Shown: piece by piece, positions 50,905 to 63,217 of the stretch
How the letters are laid out: the number at the start of each line of letters is the position of its first letter
Numbering within the stretch: the stretch's first letter is position 1
Assembly: GCF_038396675.1 (NCBI RefSeq)
Contig: NC_088932.1
Span: 24,394,501-24,458,500 of the forward strand
Direction: 5' to 3'
DNA from: Hydra vulgaris
Taxonomy: Eukaryota; Cnidaria; Hydrozoa; Anthoathecata; Hydridae
DNA: 64,000 bases
Translations under genes and position numbers: made by a program
The notes under the pieces: model-generated
Seen by the model: the letters and a program-made list of their open reading frames with translations, nothing else
Database searches by the model: none
What the model was told of the DNA's origin: nothing

Positions 50905-51817
50905 AAAGTGGAGCTCGTAGTTACAAAAATTATTCAATTGAAACACTAAAATTATGTTTGGATTTAATAAAAAGTGAAACACCAAGTCAACGTATAGCTG
51001 CTAAACAATTTAATATACCAAGAAAGACAATAATTAATAAGTTAAACCAAAAATATTTGATGAGACCAGGTAAACAGCCTATATTTTTAAAATTTGAAGA
51101 AGAGTTTTGCTGCAAATAACAAATGCTGCAGTAAACCAGGAAACAATACGAGCATATATTGAAAGTTTGAAGGAGATTGTGAAAAACCTACCTGCAGAAA
51201 ACATATGGAACCAAGACGAAACTAACTTAACTGATGATCCTGGAATAAGAAGAGTGAATTGGTAAAAAGGTTCTCATTGCTGACAACGTATCTACTCACC
51301 TTAATGTTACTTTATTTCAAAAGTGCAGAGAAGAAAATATTTTATTTGTATGTTTTCCTCCTAACAGTACGCATATTACACAACCCTTAGATGTTGCTTT
51401 TTTAAGGCCAATAAAAATAGCACGGAGAAAAATTTTGTTAGAGTGGAAAGGAACTCCAGAAGGTTTATGTTTTGGTGTCTTACCTAAGCAGTACTTTCCG
51501 TCGTTACTAAAACAAGTCCTTGATTTTTTAGTACCAAATATTATAAAAATCTTTAAAGTGGTTTTGAAAAGCGTGGAATTTACCCTTGTGATGTGCAACC
51601 ACTGCTTGATAGAATTTCTGATAAAAAAATTGAGGCGTCAGTCATCAGTTTGTCATTTTTGGATGCTCTCAAATTGACAAGAACTTCAATTGTGACAAAA
51701 CCAAAGTTAGCAAAAAAGAAATTAGTTAACATACCAGCAGGAAAAAGTCTTTCTCATTTAGAGTTAATTGATATGGAACTAGATGGTTCCAGTAAAACAG
51801 AACCATTAGCTACCTAG
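50905..51817 (+). pseudogene. pogo/Tigger-type (DDE_1) transposase relic
   Basis: RSYKNYSIETLKLCLDLI and RIAAKQFNIPRKTIINKLNQ (50910-51060) form the psq/CENP-B-like helix-turn-helix. The catalytic blocks are NIWNQDETNLTDDPG (first Asp, about 51205), then after a deletion VLIADNVSTHLNVTLFQKC (second Asp) and PPNSTHITQPLDVAF (third Asp), followed by KILLEWKGTPEG and LPKQYFPSLLKQVLD. The last frame, 51593-51817, gives the C-terminal CDVQPLLDRISDKKIEASVI region. The order and the DETN/ADN/QPLD motifs are those of pogo-type transposases. It is broken by stops, a deletion of roughly the region between the first two aspartates, and frameshifts. Confidence 0.82.
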
Positions 51818-53099
51818 CTTCTTGATAACCATTTATTTTATGACTTGGTGAAACCATTTAACAAGCTGATTGATGCATTTGTAATTGTAATAAATTGTAA
51901 AAATGAATATTTTCCTAGAATCATGGAGCAACGAGAATGGAGCAACAGTAAGTATCATAGTAAAATCTTCATATAATTGAAAATGGCCTTTTTTATACGT
52001 GGGATACAATAATTGGAGGAATAAGCCCTCCTAAAATTTTAAGCAAAAGAGGGATCTTCTCAGTGCCAGAATTGTTTAACAGCGTGGAATAATGTGAAAA
52101 CATTGGTATTTTAATTCAGTTATTTTATTTATGAGATGGCCTATTTCTGGATTTTTTTTGTTTTATTTTTGATATTTGTTTATTTAAAAGAAAATTTTAC
52201 ACTTATTTAATAAATTGTTTTGTGAAATTACTGAATATAACCTCATAATTAAATTAAATTTCAGGGCTCTTTTTTTTTAGAGTTTAAAGACCATATTTTT
52301 AAACACATAAAATATTTTAACTATTTAAAATAAAACTTTAGTATCAATAGCTCCATTTAAGTTCTTAAATGAACACGATGTTGAAAACTTCATTATATTT
52401 GAAGATCTTCACTCTACCCTACTTATGAAAAAAGTATGTAGCATTTATTTTAATATGAGATTTGCTCGGTATGCACAGGTGTACACTGAAAGTTTAAAAA
52501 AGTCTACACTTGGGTTAAGACAACAAACAAATAAACTCCTTTTGTTTAAAGGTTTGTAAAAATGTTTATTAAATTTTTAAAAAACATACGAGAGTGTTTG
52601 ATTAATGTTTCCTAAATTCTTTTCTGATAAGATAGGGATTAAAGTTTTAAATAAAAAAGCTCCAAGTTATTTAACTTAGGACAGACGCTTTTAGAGCATT
52701 TCTATGAGTTATGATATTTTATAAAGAACCTAGGCTAATAAAAAACTTATCTTAGTAATTATTAAAACGAGTTTTCGAATGATCTTTAACTTGTTGGTAA
52801 CTTTAAATGCTCTGAACATTTTTAACTTTTATTTCGCACGTCGGATATAGCTTTTGCCCTTATTACAAATGGCGAATTCAATTTGTAAACAAAAAAAGCG
52901 GCTTCACTTTTCGTCTAATAAAATCCCGCAAGTTAGACATCTAGTATAAATAATATATCATTGTCAATTATATAAACAAAATATTAAAAACGCAACAAGG
53001 TTCATAAAAACGTTTTAATAAAAATATACTAAAAGTAAAGTGTCCATGAAATAGTAATATATTTTAAATTCAGACTTATAAAATTTCGATCTTAGTATA
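51818..53099. other. Mostly non-coding stretch
   Basis: A short coding-like tail after the pogo relic (LLDNHLFYDLVKPFNKLIDA, 51826-51885) is not recognised. The remainder includes the right TIR of the 47607-52964 element. Confidence 0.4.
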
Positions 53100-53109
53100 T
53101 TGCGTGACA

Positions 53110-53420
53110 ATAGTAAAAAAGAGATTAAACATGAGGAATGTGATATTTTAGATGCCAAATACTAATCGTTTGCAATATTTTAGAAGCCTAGGGGGGATGT
53201 GATATTTTAAGAAAGAATTTCATCTTCTTTTTGTGATATATACAGAGATTACAAAGTGGGGATGTGATATTTTACAATATTTTAAAAATTAAATAAATGG
53301 ATGTAATATTTAAGAAGCCTGCATAGGGGGGATGTAATATTTAAGTAAGAATTTCAACTTCTTTTTGTGATATATACAGAAGTTACACATGAGGGATGTG
53401 GTATTCTAGATACTAAATAC
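53110..53420. repeat. Tandem repeat built on gggatgtgatatttta
   Basis: Six copies of a gggatgtgatatttta-like motif, within two longer imperfect units of roughly 100 bp (atttcatcttctttttgtga and gatatatacagag recur). The complement taaaatatcacatc also occurs singly at 44113 and 62194, next to the ends of other elements. Confidence 0.85.
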
Positions 53421-53498
53421 TAATCGTTTGAAATATTGTATAAAATATGTAAAAAACACGAACTTTGACGAACAAGGCCGTTGCGCGGAGAAACAAGT

Positions 53499-53635
<137 letters not shown>

Positions 53636-53936
53636 CAAGTTATAGTATTCTAACGATTCAAGAACACATTGGAATAAAGTAAAACATATTTTTTATACTC
53701 TTGTGTTTTTTATCTCTTAGTGCATAAACATTTTACTTGTTTTAAATATGTTCACAACAAAAATAAGTTTTATTTCTAAAAACAATGCATCCCAAATGGT
53801 ACCATTGATTCTGGATGCCAGTATTACATTTTATCTAAAGATAAATATTTAGTGTACATTTTTCTTTATGAAATATTTAAAGTATTTTTTTTTTCTATTT
53901 GAAATTGTAATTGAAATACAATTAAAATATTTCTTA

Positions 53937-54194
53937 TTACTCCTTCATCTTTTTTTTAATTTTTCTAGTTTTTGGATCGACTATATTTCCACAAATGCGA
54001 CACAAACTATTCTGCCAATATTTCTGACCTATTGATTTAATTTTGTATAATTTTTTTTTAGATATCATTTTATATTGACCTCACTAAGCTCCTCTATCTA
54101 ATAGTAGCTGCACAGCTCTTTTTCTATATGCATTCACTTCTTCATGTGGAAAGACGCGCACCAATTTTTCTCCATTTATATAATTTTCTGCAAA
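53937..54194 (-). pseudogene. Coding-like exon relic, unknown family, possible zinc knuckle
   Basis: After a minus-strand acceptor (catattttag, boundary 54195/54194) one frame reads FAENYINGEKLVRVFPHEEV, then NAYRKRAVQLLLDRGA, then two stops (TAG 54084-54086, TGA 54081-54083). The same frame continues GQYKMISKKKLYKINKSIGQ and YWQNSLCRICGNIVDP to TAA at 53937-53939. The sustained protein-like frame across two adjacent stops suggests a formerly longer protein in which two codons, perhaps Trp, mutated. CRICG could be half of a zinc ribbon. Not recognised. Confidence 0.35.
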
Positions 54195-54199
54195 CTAAA

Positions 54200-54790
54200 A
54201 TATGTGAGCGCATATAGCATGTGGTAATGTTAATATTTCAAAGCTTTCTGAAATACCATATCTTTGTTGTAAGCAACAACTACATTATAATAGTAAAAAA
54301 ATTACAAATGATGTAAATGCAAACTTTGACATACCAATACCTAATTTTAAACATCATACTTCCATTTAGTTTCTTCTTTTTTTTACGGAATTTATGAGCT
54401 CTCCGGTAAGGTGTCAGGTCAGGTCATCCTGCCACTGGTAACATGTAACCCAGTACATTCTGCTTCATAAATGGGTAAACAGGTTCTATCTGTTGACCAG
54501 CCTCGAACCTCTTCTTCATCTATTAGGTCGCAGATGTATTTTTAATACATTGTTTTCAGTTTAGGATGTTGAATGCTGGATTCTCTTGACTCAATGCATT
54601 TTTTTTGCTTGTGTCTCTGTTTTTATGACTAGGTAACTCATTCCATTATCTCCTAATGAGGGTACAGCTTTAAAACTCAGTTTTATGGTTCTGAGGCCGG
54701 CTGGCAGTCAGGTTTCCCGAACTCTGCGGTAGCTCTTAGAGAGGCTGATTCCATCAAAAGCTGAAAAATATCAAAGTATTAACAGTGCCA
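54200..54790. other. Non-coding; right part probably LINE 5' region
   Basis: From about 54390 the base composition becomes less AT-rich and resembles the untranslated leader of the LINE that follows. No coding frame. Confidence 0.4.
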
Positions 54791-56885
54791 TGTTGCGCAT
54801 GGATGGTGTTCCTGTTTGTACTTTTGGTGTGCATTGTCAAGGCCACATTTGGAGCCCTTCGTTACGGCTTAGGGTTTATTATAAGTAACGAGGCAATTGC
54901 TTGGACTATTAAACAGTGTACTAAATATTATCTATGCTTTGAGTCAAGTAATTAAATTCGTTCATATTCGTGGTCTTCGAAGTAACTTTACCCTTAGGTG
55001 CTTCTGGTAACAGTTTGATCCTTCTTAAACTAATATATCATTCTTCTTCATCACCTAAATCCCTTAATATTACTTCTTACAACTACCTTAAAGTTGACTG
55101 AGACTCTATCCGTGATTTTCTTCGTGGTGGCCCTTGGGTAGAAATCTTTCGTCTTCCTTTCAACAAATGAGCTTCTAACAAAACTTAATAGATTCAGGCT
55201 GGCATGAAATCTTTTGTTCCCTTTCAACAATTCCAGGTCAAGCCTCACCCTTCTCCATGGTTTTTCCTCACACTGTGCTGCTGCAATTGCCAATCGAAAC
55301 CGTTACTGTTTATTACTGCTAGAAACCATTATAAAAAGGTTTTGTCTAACGCCAATCCCGCTATTCTCAGGTCATGATACCTCGTATCTCATTTTAAAAA
55401 TTAGGCTTTCGTGACTTCTGGAAAATCTTTAATAATATTAATAATAAGGGCAAATCTTTAATTCCACCTCTCTTCTATGGTTCAGACTTTGTCACCTCAC
55501 CTAAAGACAAAACTGAATTGTTTGCTAAAAACTTTTCATCAACATCATCTCTTGATTCCACTAGTTGCGTTCTACTTGATATTGTCAACAAACAGGTTGA
55601 TCCATTACTTGACATTTGCATCACTCCAGCTTCTGTATCTAAAGTTATATCCTGCTTAGACTCTTCTACAGCTTGTGGCCCGGACAACATACTGGTTATT
55701 ATCTTGCCGAAGTGTTCTCCGGAGCTGTCGTCAATACTTTCAAAACATTTTAACAAGTGCTTATCAGAGTCTTGTTTTCCAGCCAACAGGAAAGTGGCAT
55801 CCGTTGTCCCTATTTTCAAAAATTCTGTAGAGCGATCTGATTCGTCTAACTACCGTCCCATTAGTCTTCTTCCTATTATAAGCAAGGTTTTTGAATCTTT
55901 AATTAACAAACACTTAATCTCTCATCTTAAATCTAATAACTTACTTTCTGACCATCAATATGGATTTTGATCTTCTCGTTCTTCAGCTGATTTGCTAACA
56001 GTAATAACCAATAGGTTTTATTGTATATTAGATAGAGGTGGAGAGGTTAAGGGTATTGCCCTTGACATTATGAAAGCTTTTGATAAAGTTTGGCATCCTG
56101 GTCTTCTCCATAAGCTTTCTTCTTATGGTGTACCTGGCAACATCTTTAAGATTATTGAATCCTTCCATTTCCATTCGTAGTATAAAAGTTGTGCTCAATG
56201 TACAGCACTCTTTATTTTATTTTGAAACTTCAGTGGTACCTCAAGGTTCTATCCATGGCCCTAAACTCTTTTTAATTTACATTAACATTCTTCCAGATAT
56301 TCTGACATCTAAGGTGGTATTGTTTGCTGATGATACTACCATTGATTCTTGTCGTGATAATAATCTTGTCTGATTGCTTGGAGGGTGCATTTGAGCTAGA
56401 AAAGGATCTCACTTCTGCTACAGCATGGGGTTCACAGTTGCTGGCGAACTTCAGTACAGATAAAACTCAATTTTTTTCAGCCAATCATTATTGAAATAAT
56501 TTAGATCTTCCTATATTTATGAACGGTAATGTACTCGATGAGTCATCTACCCTTTATTTTCTAGAATTAACTCTTACTTCCGATGTTTCTTGGAAATCAT
56601 ATATCAAATCAGTTGCAGTTTGTCAGCCTTTTTCTGTAACTGTTCCTAAGTGCTCTAAAAACTCTTATTTGTCTAGTTTTTTTCCTCAAACATCCGTTCT
56701 TTGGAATTCGCTTCCTTCATCTTGCTTTCCTGATTCATATAATTTTCAATCCTATAAGTCGTCTGTCAATCATTATCTTGCTCTACAATCTTCATCTTTT
56801 CTCTTCCAGTAACTTTCAACTTTAATTAGTGGTTGCTTGCAGCCTTGTTGGAAGCAAAGATGTTTAAAAAAAAAAGAAAAAAAAA
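54791..56885 (+). mobile_element. Jockey/CR1-like LINE, internally deleted
   Basis: The leader-like part (54791-54930) shares sequence with 8495-8560. The coding trace starts FVHIRGLRSNF-like at about 54957 (endonuclease start). It jumps by deletion to LGASGNSLILLKL, then the linker DSIRDFLRGGPWVEIFRLPF (55100-55160), then the RT. The 3' end is ttagtggttgcttgcagcct, then a poly-A-rich tail ending about 56885. Confidence 0.85.
55470..56815 (+). pseudogene. LINE reverse transcriptase (second element), decayed
   Basis: The frame open from 55518 to 55970 has VISCLDSSTACGPDNILVII, ANRKVASVVPIFK and SNYRPISLLPIISKVFESLI. After a TGA it continues RGGEVKGIALDIMKAFDKVW (motif A, 55992-56180). The 56080 frame gives VPQGSIHGPKLFLIYINILP and VLFADDTTI with the catalytic FADD intact. 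The C-terminal block FPQTSVLWNSLPSSCFPDSY ends at 56810. The order is complete for the RT and C-terminus. At least three frame breaks are present. Confidence 0.9.
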
Positions 56886-56988
56886 GGTTTACATAGTGAA
56901 GTGTTTTATTACCTGGTGTGATTATCCAATACACAAGTGATTTTCAAAATCAGATAAATCTTAAAATAATTAACTGAAAATTAAACTT

Positions 56989-57252
56989 GAAGACCACAAT
57001 GGAAAAAACTGCAGAGTCAAATTTTTATAATTTTTCAGTTATGGCCCTTGGGTAATAAAGCATTGAAAAATGCTTCTTTTAAGCCAAATTTCAAATGAAA
57101 AAACCGACATAGTCTATGGTAAAATGGAATAAGAAAATATGGTATACAATGGAAAAAACAGCAGTGTCCACCAGTGACAAGGAAAGAAAAGGCAGGGTCC
57201 ATATAATAACGTTATATGTGACTCTGCCGTTTTGATTTCCATTGTGATCTTC
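56989..57252. repeat. Foldback sub-block with the same ends as the 3.6-kb element
   Basis: The left TIR is matched by an inverted copy ending gatttccattgtgatcttc at 57252, giving a 264-bp MITE-like unit. The matching 4-bp flank is absent on its right side (atat instead of actt), which favours it being the complex left end of the larger element over an independent insertion. Confidence 0.7.
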
Positions 57253-57305
57253 ATATATTTAATTATTTCATAATTATTATTTGCTACACTTAATGGCTTT
57301 TTATT

Positions 57306-57644
57306 TTAATCTAATACTTTTTGAGGACGTAAACACCTATGCCTCCACCTTTTTTTATTGCTTCCTCGTGGTTGGCTAATTAGTTTGTAATTTGCAAAAC
57401 TATAATTAGAATTCAACTCTAGAGGACATTCTGAATCATGCCAAGTCTCTGACAGAGATATGACGTCGAACGTGTAATTTATAATAGATAGAAATTCTTT
57501 AAACTTTTCAAAATTTTGCCGCTTGCTTCTTATGTTTAAGTGTAATATAGAAAGTAAATTTAAATCTTTTTTGATTTTAAATTCATAAGGATCAAAATAG
57601 GGTGTTTTTATTAAGCTCATTTGAGTTTCAGTACACAAGCTCAT
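57306..57644 (-). pseudogene. LINE endonuclease N-terminal fragment
   Basis: The minus-strand frame contains LLSILHLNIRSKRQNFEKFK and YTFDVISLSETWHDSE, the start of the AP-type endonuclease of CR1-like LINEs (LNIRS, then VIxLSETW with the catalytic Glu). It ends NYKLISQPRGSNKKR near the usual GGVGIY block. It is a fragment only. Confidence 0.8.
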
Positions 57645-57683
57645 TTGAGTAACCAGTACACAAAGAATCTATACTTAAACAAA

Positions 57684-60198
57684 ATGGCTGACTACGATGC
57701 TACACCTATTGTTACAGACAAGCCAAAAAAGAGAAAGAAAAATGGCAGTAAGAAAGACATAGCAAAGAAACAGAGGTTGTCATCTCATGTAACTGGCCCT
57801 GACTGTAAATGTATAAGACTTAAATGCTTTCAAACAGTCAAAGAAGAGAATAGAGCCTTGCTCCTCGAGTCATTCAATGCATTACCAACAAAGGATGCTC
57901 ACAAAAGTGAGTTCTTCTTTTAAGTTTTAAATTAAACTCTTTAAATATAGTTCAAGACTATTTTTTTATTTATAATACTAGCTCTAGATTTAGGTCTAGA
58001 CCTAGATTCAAAATTTTAATGCACCTGTTATTCCACCATGAACATGTTGATTAAATAAGACAAAGAGTTTCTCATTCTCATTTTCATTCAAATTTAGTTA
58101 GGTCTAGAATAGCTAGACCTGTACATCTGAATCATAACCATGGTAGACATCTGGTTGTATTACTGTGTTATGATACCCAAGGCTGGTATTGTATGTTTAA
58201 TAGGCATTTTTAACTTAGTTTTTTAGTGGGGTGGACCCAATATCACAGTTCATTGTTCTATTTGAACGCAGCATACAAATTTATTAATTCTAACAAAGTA
58301 GGTAGGCTTATATATTTTTAAATTTTATAAAAATGCTTGTGTTTCCAAAGATGTGTGACCGGTTGCGTTAATAATCTTTTATTGCTTCTTTTTACAGGAT
58401 TCCTATCTTGCTTCACTGATCACAGTCGCGGAGATTATCCGAAAAAGACCTCGAAAGGAAGAGCCTAAAAGTGCAAACAGTCACAGCTATCACTATAAAG
58501 TATTCCTGAAGAGTACAGATGATGTTGAACTAGATTCATTTGCCTATGTTTGCTTTCAAGCCTTCATCTCCATCTTTGGAATTAAGAAAAGGAGACTTAA
58601 GACTATCAAGAGAAGTCTTGCTACTACAGGTAATTTATACTATTAGCAATAGTTTTTTGTTTCAGTTTGTGGAATAAAAAAGCTATTTTTTCTTATCATA
58701 GTTAATGTAAAAAAAATGCACATTTTTCTATAATCCTTTCTTGTCTATATATTAATATTTTTCAATATTTAAAAAGAAATGTTGAAATTCATAAAGAGTG
58801 CTGTTATTCTCTGAACATGTATTTTTATAACTTTTTTTTAATTTTTTTTTAATTTTTTTTACTCACCCCAGGCCTGCCTCCTGTTGATGGACGAGGAAAG
58901 CATGGCAGTCATCACAAAATATCTGATGAACTGCGGCAGAGAATAAGAGACCACATCTCTTCGTTTAGGGGTCGGCAGTCTCATTACTCACAAGAGAAGA
59001 CGAGACGGCTGTACCTGCCAGAAGAACTCAGCATCTCCAAGATGTTTGATTTATATCAAGAGAAGTGGCCAGGAGACAGTTTAGTGTATGAGTCATACAG
59101 GCTTATATTCAACAACGATTTTAACATTGGCTTTGGGTACCCAAGAACCGACACTTGCTCAGCCTGCGACCAGTTCTTGGCAAAAATAGAAATTGCTACA
59201 AAGACTCTTGAATCAGACCCAACAAATGAAGTCCTCATAAGGGACCTGAAGCAGTTAAAATTTCAAAAAGATCTCCACCAGCGAAAGGCTGACACATTCT
59301 ACCGGAGAAAAAGAGACGCTAAGCGAAGGGCCAAGATTACTCCTCATCTTGAGGCCATTACGTTTGACTACCAAAAAAATGTCAACCTACCCAACAAGTC
59401 CACCAATGACTTTTACTACAACAGAAAGCTCACATACCAATCATTTAACATTCACCAACTATCAACTGATGATGTTTTTCTTTACTGCTATGATGAGACT
59501 GTCGCTAGGAAAGGTTCAGATGAGGTGGCTTCTTTCCTGTATGACCACATCACAACCAAGGTCAGCGAAGAGGTACTCATGTTGAACTATTCTGCGATTC
59601 CTGCTCAGGACAGAATAAGAACTTTACCCTGATTCGGTTTTTAGATTATATGGTGCACCATAGAAAAAGGTTTACCTCAGTGACAGTGACATTCCCTGAG
59701 CGCGGACATTCTTATATGGAGTGTGACAGGGACATGGGTCCAGTAAATACAAATTCTAGTGCTAGTGTTCCAGAAGACTGGATAAAAATATTTAGTGAAG
59801 CACGAAAACATCCTACACCATTTAACATGACTGATGTTAAACAGGATCTGGTCAAAAACTTCTCCGGCTTTCTAAGGCCATTGTATAAGAAAGGCTGCCC
59901 GTTCCCCACGCGCCCCATTCGGGAAATGGTTTTTAACAAGGATGAAGGTCCAGGGACCGTTTGTCACAGAGACTCATGGAACGGTATTTTCTTGAAAACA
60001 AACATCATTGTTCCAACGAGAAAAAACAATTTTTCAGTATGCACAGCAGTGCCAGTAGCTTTGTATGAAGACAGACTGGCTATATCAGCTGCAAAGTACA
60101 AAGACCTCCAAGTCCTCAAAAAATTTACCACCAATGAGGCATTCTATGATGCTCTGCCGTATGACGATAAAGTTGAAGATGAGGGTCAAGACCAGTGA
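57684..60198 (+). pseudogene. Three-exon gene of an uncharacterised family (candidate transposase), lightly damaged
   Basis: Exon 1 is 57684-57906 (ATG; lysine-rich; GPDCKCIRLKCFQ; donor AAAA|GTGAGT). Exon 2 is 58398-58629 (DSYLASLITVAEIIRKRPRK ... YVCFQAFISIFGIKKRRLKT; donor G|GTAATT). Exon 3 is 58872-60198: GLPPVDGRGKHGSHH, IFNNDFNIGFGYPRTDTCSA, ITFDYQKNVNLPN, YDETVARKGSDEVASFLYDH, FCDSCSGQNKN, FPERGHSYMECDRDMG. The aspartates in FDYQ, CDSC and ECDRD could form an RNase H-like triad. Homologous uncharacterised proteins occur in many metazoans, possibly those Pfam calls DUF7869 (from memory). Two defects are visible. Exon 1 to exon 2 phase does not match (exon 1 ends one base into a codon, exon 2 needs phase 0). 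One base is missing at about 59588, just before FCDSC. All else is intact, so this is a young pseudogene or an assembly error. Confidence 0.6.
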
Positions 60199-60709
60199 AT
60201 GTTCATGCATTTTTTATTTTTTTATTTGTTTAAAATAAAAAAATTTTAAAATTTAATGGTTTTATATAGTTATTTCTTATGTGTTACAATAGAAAAACAT
60301 GCAAAGTCCTAATCAACGAAAAAAACAGCAGAGTCCAATCTGAACACATTTTGAAAAAACAAAATTTTCCATGAGCTAACATGATTTTCAGAATATTTAT
60401 TTGTTAAAATTTGATGCTTAAATGGATGACCTTCCCTTAAAAATTAAAAGAATTGACAGTTTCTCACATAATTTGTAATAAAAAGGTTTCAAACCTTTAA
60501 TTTAGGTTTTCTCAAAATGTGAAAAATGTGACTCTGCTGTTTTTTCCATTGTGCTCTTCACTTTTGGGCTTGAAGAATAAAACTATTTCAAAAAACAGTT
60601 ATACTATTTTATATACTGCAAGGGTCTAATAGAATTTTGTCAACATGCAGGATATTAACATATCTAGTTTAAAGAGTTCTTTCTACAAACAAACAAACAA
60701 GGATACACA

Positions 60710-62128
<1,419 letters not shown>

Positions 62129-62199
62129 AAGATACATACCTGACTTTTATTTAGGATACATACCTGACTTTTATTTAGGATACATACCTGACTTAAAAT
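62129..62199. repeat. 24-bp tandem repeat, three copies
   Basis: gatacatacctgacttttat plus ttag, repeated almost exactly three times. The last copy runs into taaaatatcacatc. Confidence 0.95.
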
Positions 62200-62215
62200 A
62201 TCACATCTTTCTGTT

Positions 62216-62281
62216 GACCCAACGGAATGAATATGCCAATGTTAAAATTAACGTTGGGCCAATGTAAGCTTGCTTTCTGGG
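62216..62281. repeat. Inverted terminal region (right), partner of 41097
   Basis: Ends ...aatgtaagcttgctttctggg at 62281, the reverse complement of the start of the block at 41097, including the subterminal aacgttgggcc motif. Only one or two subterminal motifs are present here. Confidence 0.75.
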
Positions 62282-63217
62282 AAGAAGCCAATTAAAACAC
62301 TGATTTTGAATTTGTATTCAGAAAATAAACATGTTTTCACAAAACTTATGATCTTGTAATAAATTTGAATTTTGTAAAAATGTTTCAGAATTGTTGGCAT
62401 AAATTGTTGAAAAAATTGTTGACATAAAGACCAAAATTATAATTTGCTTTCTGCAGGTGTTAAAGTTTCTTTTTCTTATTAAAAAGAAAATGAGTTACAG
62501 ATTTATTTTTTCAAAGAAGACTATATTTTACTGTGTAAAAATTAAAAACTTGCATTAAGGAAATAAATAGAATACCTACTTCTCACAGTGCAAAACTAAA
62601 AATAGAATATTGTAATATCTCATTAATCTTAAATAAAATAAAGTGCAGTAACCACAAATGGAAAAATTCTATGGATTTAACACTGTTAAACTATCTTCTT
62701 GGTCAAAAAAGTGGTTACACTAAGTTTATATGTTTTATGTCTTTGGGACAGTAAATCAAAAAAGAAACATTCGGTAAAAAAAAGGCTCTAGAAAAAAATA
62801 TGACTCCTAGGAAGCAAATTGTTGTCAAAGAGTCACTTGTAGCTCGTAAGCAAATATTCTGCCGCCATTACATATTTAACTGAGGATAATAAAACAGTTG
62901 GGTATAGCTCTTAATGTAAATGGAAAGTGTTTTTCCTACATTTGTCAAAAAAAATGTTCAGCTTGCTTGAAAATTTGTATATTCCTCCAAGTTTTGAAAA
63001 TAATTATAAAGTAACTTAAGATGGTAGGGCTATAAGAAATCATAAAATTTTCTAAAATATTGAAAATTTTTTTTTCTTAGAATTACTTTTTATAGCATAT
63101 ATACTTGTGCATTGGAAATTAAAAAAGTGGCATAGTAATATGTTTATTTTAAAAGTTATCATGCATGATACCGTTTTCTATCTTGTTTAGATTAAATATA
63201 GTATATACTTACAATGA
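62282..63217. other. Non-coding AT-rich stretch
   Basis: No coding signal until the MULE relic. Confidence 0.4.

Larger units (their letters stand above)
47607..52964 (+). mobile_element. 5.4-kb TIR-bounded element encoding a PHD-finger 'DKGG' protein and a pogo-type transposase
   Basis: The left end (47607-47655: atgatatattat, ctagatgtctaa, cgaaaagtgaagccg) is matched in inverted orientation at 52897-52964 (cggcttcacttttcg, ttagacatctag, aatatatcat) with some indels. The ends bracket the two coding relics listed separately. Flanks are TA-rich, so a TA target duplication is possible but cannot be proved. Either it is one element with two genes, or a pogo element inserted in an older one. Confidence 0.6.
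56989..60559 (+). mobile_element. Candidate 3.6-kb DNA transposon with multi-exon gene
   Basis: 31-bp TIRs with two mismatches start gaagaccacaatggaaaaaa at 56989 and end, complementary, ccattgtgctcttc at 60559. The 4-bp flank actt is duplicated (56985-56988 and 60560-60563). Each end carries extra internal copies of the caatggaaaaaacagcag motif (57146 and its complement to 57252 on the left; a weaker one near 60287-60335 on the right). Between them lies the three-exon gene at 57684-60198 and an antisense LINE fragment (57306-57644) that is probably a later insertion. Confidence 0.65.
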
